A stretch of DNA of 64,000 nt from Verrucomicrobiaceae bacterium (GTDB taxonomy: Bacteria; Verrucomicrobiota; Verrucomicrobiia; Verrucomicrobiales; Verrucomicrobiaceae). The translations under genes were made by a program, and so were the position numbers. Location: positions 62,001 through 126,000 of the forward strand of contig JACKQF010000001.1 of assembly GCA_024232965.1 (NCBI GenBank), given 5' to 3'. The number at the start of each line of letters is the position of its first letter. The first letter of the stretch is position 1. This document shows positions 52,710 through 61,200 of the stretch, piece after piece. The notes under the pieces were generated by a model. It was given only the letters and a program-made list of their open reading frames with translations, was not told the origin of the DNA and ran no database searches.

Positions 52710-52828
52710 AGAATGAAGTAGGGGGGGGATAAGCGGCTGCATTTAATTCGAAGTATGACAATTATGGTTGATATGAAAAATGGTGATGCTAGTGTAAATA
52801 TCAACTTTTAGTTGCGTTCTGCTGATCA

Positions 52829-52858
52829 TTGCGCGATGCTTAAAGGTTGTGCTATCAT
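52829..52858 (+). promoter_or_regulatory. Candidate sigma70-type promoter of the Ig-repeat giant gene
   Basis: TTGCGC (52829-52834), 18 bp, TATCAT (52853-52858), 21 nt before the start at 52879. The region 52738-52880 is AT-rich against the GC-rich surroundings. No functional evidence. Confidence 0.3.
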
Positions 52859-52878
52859 ATAACGCAAAAACTTTATAC

Positions 52879-55800
52879 ATGAACAAAGATAAACAAGGCT
52901 CAATTCACGCCGCTCGTCGCTGGCAGATACTAGCGTGCCTCGCCCTCTTTAGCGTTTTTGGAGCTTCGAGTGCAGTGGCCTCCCATTACCGTGGAGCGGC
53001 AGCGTCTTATACCATTAGTTCCAGCGGCGTGGTGACCGTCACAGCCTATACCGGGTGGGGATCTTTTATTGATTCCCCGCTCTTTAACATTTATACCGGT
53101 AGCGGTGGGACGGGTAGTTATGTGGGATCTATGGCGCTAAGTGCATCAGTCAATCCGTTCAGCACTGGGACTGAGCTCGGTGGGTCCCCCTATACGGTGC
53201 GCAAAGACACATTTACGTTCAATCTTGCTGGCCAGGCGGCCGGCTTCTATTATGCATGGTGGACGAGTGGCAACTACGTCTCCGCTATCAACAACGTTCC
53301 AGAAAGCACATGGTCATTGGAATTGAAAATCGCCTACACCCCGGGAGTAGCTAGTGCGGGACCCACGATGATTCCAGCGACGATTGACATCGTAGGCAGG
53401 GGCTTCCCTTACACGCAGAACCTGAACAGCGTCGATCCTGATGGGACACCGGTGACGTACACGAACCTCTCTGGCTACGTTGCTCCTGATTACGCCCCCT
53501 CAAGTCTCATTCCTGGGATTAGTGTCAGTAGCACTGGGACCGTAAGCATCCCGCCGTCCAGCACCTCCACGCTGGCATTAGGCCGCTGGGGATACAAGAT
53601 TCGAGTGACCGACGGCTCAGGCGGGACCGCGATTCGGGACACCTTGCTTGTCGTCAATGATGCGATTGGCGGGACCGCAAATCAGCCTCCCGTTCTCAAT
53701 GCCATTGGGCCGAAGACAGTGAACGTAAATTCCGCCTTGAGTTTCACCGTCAGCGGTTCTGACCCTGATGCTGCCCAAAACATCACTGTTCGGGCCAAAC
53801 TGCTTCCATCAGGAGCGACTTGCCCCGATTTCACAGGTCCGGCAAGCGGTGCTTCCACGAACTTCAACTGGACTCCGGTGCCGGGGCAGGAAGGGACTTA
53901 CACTGTCGTCTTTGAGGTCTTTGACAGTGCTGCCGTGACTCTGGTTGATGCGGAGGAGGTGACCATCACCGTGACGGGCAGCAACAATCCACCCATTCTC
54001 GCTGCAGTTGGGAATAAGTCCGTCGCCAATGGCGGCACCTTGACCTTCAATCTTTCCGCCACCGATCCCGATGGCAATGCCATCACCTATCAGATGTTCA
54101 ATGGCCCTCCCGGTGCCACGCTCTCTGCCGGTGGCGCTTTCTCGTGGTCGCCGACGGCCGGCCAGAACAACAGCACCTTCACGGGGGTGACTCTTCGCGC
54201 CACCGATAATGGGGTCCCGAATCTCTTCTCCCAGGAATCCATCACCATCACCGTGGGGGCAGGTAACAATGCGCCTGTGACTTCCACCGCGTCACTCAAT
54301 CTGACGGCGAACGTGGGTCAAAACACTAGCTTTTTAGTTTCGGGAAGTGATGTGGATTCGGCTCAAACACTTACCCTTTCAGCCAATGCGGGGCTCCCTC
54401 CCGGCGCAAGTTTCCCAACCGCCACTGGCCTGGCATCAGCTGGTGTCAGCAGCACCTTCTCATGGACTCCCACTTTGGCGCAGGTAGGCATCACTACCGT
54501 CAAGTTCTTGACGCAGGACAACGGCAGTCCCATCCTAAATCACGAGATCACCGTCACGATTAACGTGGTGGCATTTGTGAACTCGGCACCTACGGTGGCG
54601 AATTCGATTCCGGACCAAAATGCGGCGGCGGCCCACCCATTTTCCTTCACGTTTGCTGCCAATACGTTCAACGATTCCGATGTCGGCCAAACCCTGACCT
54701 ACGGGGCGGTGGGCTTGCCCGCGTGGTTGACGTTCAATCCTGTCACCCGCTCCTTTAATGGAACTCCGGCGCTGGGCGATGTCGGCACGGTGACGATCAC
54801 GGTCTCGGCCACGGACAATGGCTCCCCCACCGCCAGTGTGACAACTGACTTTGACATCGTCACCTATCCGGCTCCCTTGCTGCCGATGAATCCGGCGAGC
54901 GGAGTGGCAACGGGTTTCGTCAGCAGCAACATTGCGCCAAACATGGCGGGACAGTCCTTCAGCGGCTTTTTTGACTACACGCTCAACTCGGGTGGTAGCG
55001 TGTTGGCACACATGCTGACGGTGGGCCCGGCTGGGATTACGAGAGACTCTGGGGTTTACTCCAATGCTTCAGGATCCATCGATTTGCTGGCGCGTGAAGG
55101 CGATGCAATGGCTCCGGGGACTCTTGGCAGCGTCTTCGTGGATTTTCGGCTCGCGGATTCCGGGACGGGTTTCTTTCTCAGCCAAACGACTGGGGCTGGG
55201 GTGACGTCGGTAAACGATTACCTTGGCTTTGTGGACGATGGCCTTGCAGTCTCTGGCTACGCTCGTGAAGGGGGCCAATTCGCTACCTTGTATAGGGGCC
55301 TGGCGGTGCAAAGTGGCGGCGATTTTGCCTGTTTCCCTGCAACCCAGAAGATCGGCGGTGGCATCTCGACAGCGAACGATACTGGCATCTTCGCGGTTGA
55401 TGGTACTACCGCTTCGACCAGCGCCTTGATTCAGGAGGGTGAAACCGTCACCGGCACGGTGAAGCTGGGCACGGTGGCTAGCCGTGTGGCAGTCGGCAGT
55501 GACGGCACAGCGGTGGTATATGCCACCCTGACGGGTGCGCCTTCCATGGCGAATTCGGCAGTCGCCAAGAAGAGCATCGGCTCGGTTGGGGGGGCCACCG
55601 TCGTGGCACAACGCGGGGCGACTGCTCCAGGTGTGACTGGCGCAATTTTCAATGCCTTTGCGGGCGAAAGCGTCGATCCAAACGGAAATGCACTGATTGA
55701 GGCGACGCTGAAGCAGGATGCGACGTTGGGGATCACGGCAGCCAATGACGAAGGTCTGTGGGCGGAGCGCAGTGGGACTCTTGAGTTGGTCATTCGCGAA

Positions 55801-56340
55801 GGCGATACGGTGGGTTCGGCTCAGCTCGGACGGATTGACCGGCATAGTCTGCTGGCGGACGGCACCGTCGTGGTGCGTGGTTTGCTAAAGGGCGCTGGTG
55901 TCTCTTCCACGAACGACGGAGTGGTCTTTACGGTTTCGCCTACAGGGGTGGTGACTATCCTCCTGGCGGAGGGTGCGGCAGTTCCTGAATTGGCCAACAG
56001 CCAAGTTGCGGTGCTCACCCGTTTTGATGTGAGTCCTGCGGGGCAGTTTGTTGCTTGGTTTACGTTGATGAGTGGCACGGGTGATACAACGTCGGTCAAC
56101 AACATTGCGCTAGTCAGCGGTCAACTAGGCACTCCAGGCTATGCGTTGCTTCTGCGCAAGGGAGAAGACTACTTCTACAATGGTGCGGTGCGGTCGCTCT
56201 ACGGCTTCACCATGACGGACGGTGTGGCAAACACATCTGGTGGTACGGGCGGACACGGAGCTGCCGTGAATGATGCGGGGCAGATCGCGGTGGGGCTTTA
56301 CTTCAGTGATAACACCCAAGGCATCTTCATCGGGCCATAG
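52879..56340 (+). CDS. Giant secreted Ig-repeat protein with C-terminal NxxG module
   Basis: From ATG 52879 the product is 1153 residues with a signal peptide (ending near SSAVAS). An N-terminal domain starts SHYRGAAASYTISSSG (~46-150), then follow several Ig-like putative-Ig/CADG repeats (~260-690): SFTVSGSDPDAAQ, LTFNLSATDPDGNAITYQM, TFNDSDVGQTLTYGAVGLP. The C-terminal ~470 residues (MAGQSFSGFFDYTLNSGG onward) are the module shared with the 2794-residue protein and the pseudogene at 38.4 kb, ending TQGIFIGP. Its leader is AT-rich. It is probably a surface protein whose C-terminal module acts in anchoring or secretion, an inference from the module's conserved end position. Confidence 0.82.
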   Translation: MNKDKQGSIHAARRWQILACLALFSVFGASSAVASHYRGAAASYTISSSGVVTVTAYTGWGSFIDSPLFNIYTGSGGTGSYVGSMALSASVNPFSTGTELGGSPYTVRKDTFTFNLAGQAAGFYYAWWTSGNYVSAINNVPESTWSLELKIAYTPGVASAGPTMIPATIDIVGRGFPYTQNLNSVDPDGTPVTYTNLSGYVAPDYAPSSLIPGISVSSTGTVSIPPSSTSTLALGRWGYKIRVTDGSGGTAIRDTLLVVNDAIGGTANQPPVLNAIGPKTVNVNSALSFTVSGSDPDAAQNITVRAKLLPSGATCPDFTGPASGASTNFNWTPVPGQEGTYTVVFEVFDSAAVTLVDAEEVTITVTGSNNPPILAAVGNKSVANGGTLTFNLSATDPDGNAITYQMFNGPPGATLSAGGAFSWSPTAGQNNSTFTGVTLRATDNGVPNLFSQESITITVGAGNNAPVTSTASLNLTANVGQNTSFLVSGSDVDSAQTLTLSANAGLPPGASFPTATGLASAGVSSTFSWTPTLAQVGITTVKFLTQDNGSPILNHEITVTINVVAFVNSAPTVANSIPDQNAAAAHPFSFTFAANTFNDSDVGQTLTYGAVGLPAWLTFNPVTRSFNGTPALGDVGTVTITVSATDNGSPTASVTTDFDIVTYPAPLLPMNPASGVATGFVSSNIAPNMAGQSFSGFFDYTLNSGGSVLAHMLTVGPAGITRDSGVYSNASGSIDLLAREGDAMAPGTLGSVFVDFRLADSGTGFFLSQTTGAGVTSVNDYLGFVDDGLAVSGYAREGGQFATLYRGLAVQSGGDFACFPATQKIGGGISTANDTGIFAVDGTTASTSALIQEGETVTGTVKLGTVASRVAVGSDGTAVVYATLTGAPSMANSAVAKKSIGSVGGATVVAQRGATAPGVTGAIFNAFAGESVDPNGNALIEATLKQDATLGITAANDEGLWAERSGTLELVIREGDTVGSAQLGRIDRHSLLADGTVVVRGLLKGAGVSSTNDGVVFTVSPTGVVTILLAEGAAVPELANSQVAVLTRFDVSPAGQFVAWFTLMSGTGDTTSVNNIALVSGQLGTPGYALLLRKGEDYFYNGAVRSLYGFTMTDGVANTSGGTGGHGAAVNDAGQIAVGLYFSDNTQGIFIGP

Positions 56341-56372
56341 AGCCCTTGAGCGAGTTCATCATTTGACCATCG

Positions 56373-56406
56373 AAGGCTCCGGATTCATCTCCGGGGCCTT
56401 TTCTTT
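56373..56406 (+). terminator. Rho-independent terminator of the Ig-repeat giant gene
   Basis: AAGGCTCCGGA, TTCATC, TCCGGGGCCTT hairpin (11 bp stem with one mismatch) followed by TTCTTT, 32 nt after the stop codon. Confidence 0.72.
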
Positions 56407-56485
56407 ATTTTGGGTTTATCAATAGTGAGTATCTCAAATGCAATAAATGTTAAAAATGATAACTTTGACTTGAATCATAATTATT

Positions 56486-56509
56486 GGAATGCACATTTGT
56501 GGGCATTCC
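56486..56509 (+). promoter_or_regulatory. Inverted repeat immediately before the MbnP-peroxidase start codon
   Basis: GGAATGC, 10 nt, GCATTCC, with the ATG 2 nt after the second arm (56511). It overlaps the ribosome-binding region, so it could gate translation or be a repressor site. The region upstream (56400-56485) is AT-rich. Confidence 0.5.
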
Positions 56510-56510
56510 G

Positions 56511-58277
56511 ATGAAGCTGTCTTTTTCCTGCCCGTCCCTTCGCCTGCCCCTTTTGGCGGGGCTTTTGGGCTTTGGATTGGGGGCTCCGGTGGCGTTTGCG
56601 GCGGGTGGGACGGTCCGGTTGGTGGTGGAACCGACCTTTGCTGGCGAGCGTCTCTCGCTGGATCGGCCGTTGGTGCGGCAGGGGTTGCCGGGGGTCACGG
56701 TCTCGCGCCTGGACCTTTTGATGAGCGGACTGGCCCTGAAGAAGGTGGACGGCACTTGGCTGGAATCGGCGGATTGGTTTGCGCTGATTTCAGTCGGGAA
56801 GGGCCTGCTTCAGGCGGATGCGGATGGGGTGACTGCTGAGAAGTTTACGGCGATTCGTTTCAATGTCGGTTTGCCGGCGGATGTGGATCACGGGGATCCG
56901 AATCGCTGGGAGCCGGGCCATGCGCTGCATCCGGCGCAGAATGGTCTGCATTGGGGCTGGCTGGGCGGATATGTCTTTACGGCGCTGGAAGGCCACTGCG
57001 GCGACGACGGTTATTCCTACCATCTGGCGGGCGCGGGCTGTTTGCGTCAGGTGGAGCTTCCAGTGGACTTCCAGGGCGGCGGGCCGGTGACGATTCGGGT
57101 GGGGCTGGATGTCAGCCAGTGGCTCGGAGATTTGGACATGGTGGCAGCGGGGCTTTCCACGCATTCGCGGGAAGGGGATGCGTTGGCGAATCGGTTGGCG
57201 GACCGGACGGTGTCGGCTTTTTCCGTGAACGGGGTGGCGACGGATGTGTTTCACTCGCTGGCTCCTGCGCTGGCGGAGGCGGTACCTGCGGGAACAACTC
57301 CGTTTGCCTTGCAGGTGACCGAGCGTTTTCCAAAACCGGTGCTGCCCAAGGACAATCCCCTGACGGAGGAAGGTGTGGCGCTGGGGCGGCGGTTGTTTGA
57401 GGACGTGCGACTGTCCCGGGTGCAGACGCAGTCCTGCGCGAGTTGCCACCAGGAGGCACATGGCTTTGCGGATGCTCAGGCGGTGGCGATTGGCGCTGAG
57501 GGGCAGATGGGGCGACGCAATGCGATGCCGCTGGTGAATCTGGCCTGGCGTAGCGGCTTCTTCTGGGACGGACGGGCGGCGACGCTACGCGAGCAAGTGC
57601 TCATGCCAGTCCAGGATGCGCATGAGATGAATGCGTCGCTGGATCTGTTGGTGTCACGCCTGCGCGATGATCAAACGTATCGTGCGCAGTTTAAGTCGGC
57701 GTTTGGTGGTGGCGACATCAGCCCGGACATGATCGCGAAGGCGCTGGAGCAGTATTTGCTGACACTCGTCGCGCAGGATTCGAAGTTTGACCGAGCGCTA
57801 CGCAAGCTGACCAAACTGAGCCCGTCCGAGGCTCGCGGGCTGCAACTCTTCGTCACCGAGCATGACCCGGTGCGTGGACTGCGCGGTGCGGATTGCTTTC
57901 ATTGCCACGGGGGCATGCTGTTCACTGACGATGGCTTTCACAACAACGGGCTGTCGATGAAATCTGGTGATACCGGACGCATGGGAGTCACCGGCAATCC
58001 GGCGGATCTGGGAAAATTCAAGACGCCAAGCCTGCGCAACATCGCCCTCGCGGCACCCTACATGCACGATGGCCGCTTTGCGACGCTGGAGGAGGTCGTG
58101 GACCACTACAGCAGCGGCGTGCAGCGCAGCGAGACGCTGGATCCGAACTTGGCAAAACATCCTGCGGCGGGCCTGCAACTGACGGCGGACGAAAAAGCCG
58201 ACCTCGTGGCCTTCTTGAAAACACTCACCGACGAACCTTTGACAGCGACCCGCGAGGTCACCTTCGCCCAGCCATAA
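56511..58277 (+). CDS. MbnP-like domain fused to MauG/MbnH-type di-haem cytochrome c peroxidase
   Basis: The 588-residue product has a signal peptide (ending near APVAFAAGG). Residues ~30-260 resemble MbnP: VSRLDLLMSGLALKK and the hallmark GLHWGWLGGYVFTALEG (Trp148, Trp150). Residues ~275-580 are a di-haem CCP/MauG domain: CASCH (309-313), CFHCH (462-466), MPLVNLAWRSGFFWDGRAATL, TPSLRNIALAAPYMHDGRFATLEEVVDHY. In methanotrophs MbnH (MauG family) oxidises a Trp of its partner MbnP to kynurenine, which then binds copper. Here both partners are one chain, a direct sign that they act together. It acts in the periplasm and needs c-type haem maturation. The next gene, a copper-radical oxidase, starts 5 bp after the stop. 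Confidence 0.87.
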   Translation: MKLSFSCPSLRLPLLAGLLGFGLGAPVAFAAGGTVRLVVEPTFAGERLSLDRPLVRQGLPGVTVSRLDLLMSGLALKKVDGTWLESADWFALISVGKGLLQADADGVTAEKFTAIRFNVGLPADVDHGDPNRWEPGHALHPAQNGLHWGWLGGYVFTALEGHCGDDGYSYHLAGAGCLRQVELPVDFQGGGPVTIRVGLDVSQWLGDLDMVAAGLSTHSREGDALANRLADRTVSAFSVNGVATDVFHSLAPALAEAVPAGTTPFALQVTERFPKPVLPKDNPLTEEGVALGRRLFEDVRLSRVQTQSCASCHQEAHGFADAQAVAIGAEGQMGRRNAMPLVNLAWRSGFFWDGRAATLREQVLMPVQDAHEMNASLDLLVSRLRDDQTYRAQFKSAFGGGDISPDMIAKALEQYLLTLVAQDSKFDRALRKLTKLSPSEARGLQLFVTEHDPVRGLRGADCFHCHGGMLFTDDGFHNNGLSMKSGDTGRMGVTGNPADLGKFKTPSLRNIALAAPYMHDGRFATLEEVVDHYSSGVQRSETLDPNLAKHPAAGLQLTADEKADLVAFLKTLTDEPLTATREVTFAQP

Positions 58278-58282
58278 ATCAC

Positions 58283-61200
58283 ATGAACCGAGTCTATCGA
58301 AACCTTCTCCTAGCAGCCACACTGCTGTTGAGATTCCCGTACGGTTCTGCTTTCGCAGACGATACTCATGCCAGTGCAGACGAACTGGCACTTGCGGCAG
58401 CGCAGCTGGTTAGCGATGCGGGCATCGCTGCGGATGCGCCGATCGTTGCGGCGGCGGTGGATCCAGCGGATTGCGCGGGCAACGGCGCATGGAGCAGCGT
58501 TATCAACTGGACGCCGCACATTCCGGTCTCAGTGGCGAACCTTCCGGATGGGCGCTTGCTGACCTTTGCCTCGAACCAACGCACTTCCTTTCCGGCGGGC
58601 TCAGAGTTCACGTACGCAGCGACCTGGAATCCTGCGACCGGTGTCTTTCAAGAGATCAATCACACGTCTCACGACATGTTTTGCGGAGGCATCGCCTTGC
58701 TTGCAGATGGTCGGGTGATGGTCAACGGCGGACGAAATGAGGTGACCTCGGCGAGCGTCTTTGACTGGCGCACGAATAAATGGACGCGTGTGCAAAACAT
58801 GGCGGGTGGGCGTTGGTACAACACAACCGTGGCCTACGGTCAGAGCAACGTCTTTACAGCGACAGGCAGCGGCACTGGCAACCGCACGGCGGAGCGCTGG
58901 AATGCGACCGCCGGTTGGACGAACCTGACCGGTATCCCGTGGGGCAGTTCCGTTTTGGATGTGCAGGCTGGCTACGCACGTCATTGGCATCCTTTTCTCA
59001 GTCTCGCGCCGGATGGTCGCATCCTGCACTTCGGTCCGACGGATACGATGCATTGGCTAACGATGCCTGGCACGGGAAGCATCTCCGACGCAGGCACTAC
59101 AGTGCCAGGTGCGCATTACCCAAAGGAAGGCTCGTTTGCGATGTATGACGAGGGCAAAATCTTGGTCGCTGGTGGTGGCGCAAACACAACGCAAAATCCC
59201 TCGGACTCCACAACCGGCACGAGCACCAAGCTGGCCTACACCGTGGACATGACCACGACTCCGCCGACGGTTGCCGCGACGGCATCAATGGCAAATGTGC
59301 GCCAGTTTGCGAACGCCGTGGTGATTCCGTCTGGCGAAGTGATGGTGATCGGTGGCAATACCAGTGGGCTCAAGTTCAACGACACGGGTTCGGTCATGCC
59401 GTGCGAAATTTGGAACCCGAAAACCCGCGCCTGGCGCACCGTGGCCAGCATTAGCGTGCCGCGCAACTATCACAGCACCGCCCTGCTGCTCCCAGATGGT
59501 CGCGTCTGGTCCGGCGGTGGTGGCCTGGGAGCGGCGAACCATCAGGATGCGCAGGTCTATACGCCCCCTTGTCTTTTTAACGCCAACGGGACGGCTGCCA
59601 CACGTCCCGTTCTGAGCAGCGCGCCTACTGGCATCGGCCCGGGGATGACCTTTGCCGTCAGCGGTACCGCCAACCTCGTGAAGTTTGCCTTCATCCGCAT
59701 GGCATCGACGACGCACGCGGTGAATACCGATCAGCGCTACCTCTCGCTGCCCGTCACGCAGACTTCGCCCGGCAACTATCAACTGACGGCACATGCCAAT
59801 CTGAACGTCATGACACCCGGCTACTGGATGCTGTTTGGCATCGCCGCCGACGGCGTGTATTCGCAGGCGAAAGTCATCCAAGTGGATCCGGCTCTCGGGG
59901 TGACCATCACGGATCCAGGAGCGCAGTTTAGCACCATCAACACAGCGGCAAGTCTGCAAATGCAGGCGACCTCGCCCGCTGGCACGACGAAGACCTTTAG
60001 CGCTACGGGATTGCCAGACGGGCTCTCCATTCATCCTTCGACGGGCCTCATCTCCGGGACGATGACGCGCAGTGGTGTGTTCAATGTCGCCGTGACCGTC
60101 GCCAGCAGCAATCTGACGGCGACCCAGAACTTCTCATGGACTGTGCTGCTGACCAATACGGGCAGTGGGACGATCCTGCGTGAATGGTGGTTGGGCATTC
60201 CAAATTCAGACCTCGCTTCGCTCACAAATGCGGCCGCCTATCCATCCAGTCCGAACGGCAAAGATCAGCGCACCTCGTTTGAAGTGCCGGTGGATTGGGC
60301 GGACAACTTGGGTCAGCGTGTGCGTGGTTATGTCTATCCTCCAGTGACAGGCCAATATCGTTTTTGGATCGCGGGTGATGATGAGAGTCGGCTAATTCTC
60401 GGCACCAGTCGTGATCCGAGCACCGGTGCGATCATCGCCCGAGTGCCCACCTGGAGTTCGTCCCGCCAGTGGGACAAGTTCCCAGAGCAACAGTCCGTGC
60501 TGATCAATCTCGTCGCAGGTCAGTCTTATTACATCGAGGCGCTGATGAAGGAAGGCGGCGGTGGCGACAATCTGGCGGTCGCGTGGGCGCTGCCGGGGAC
60601 CTCCACACCGGTGATCATCGCGGGACAGTATCTCTCCCCATGGGTAGACAATCGTGCGCCGACGATTGCCAATCCCGGGAGTCGGATCAGTGTCGTGGGT
60701 AGCAGCGTGAACTTGCAAATTCAGGCAACGGATGCCGACAACGATGGGCTGACCTTTAGCGCCGCTGGCTTACCTGCGGGCCTGAGCATCAACTCGGCGA
60801 CGGGTCGGATCACGGGCACTTCGCAGTCGGTCGGCACCGCAAACCCAACGGTATCCGTTACGGACAATCGCAGCGCGGCGGTCAGCGTCACGTTTTCATG
60901 GACCACGAATCCGCAGCTCGATCTGGCCTCACCTGCGGCCGCCGTTCCGGTGGTTGCGGGGACGACGGTGGCCTACACGATCAACAGCACCGGTGGGGTA
61001 AATGTTCGCTATCAGTGGTCGTGGGGAGATGGCACAGCCTCCACTGCCTGGAGCAGCGCCGCCGCTGCCAGCCACTCCTTTACGAATCCGGGTCGCTACG
61101 AAGTCGCTGTCACGGCGACGGACGACACCGGACGCGTTGTCACGCAGACCTTGCATCAGCTGGTCTATGCGACGCTGACGGCGCGGGCTCCGGTGGCTTC

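Noticed and set aside
52721..52728. Run of eight G between the SCO1 gene and the Ig-repeat giant gene
   Set aside because: A homopolymer could allow slippage, but it lies in non-coding DNA far (150 bp) from the start codon and outside the candidate promoter.
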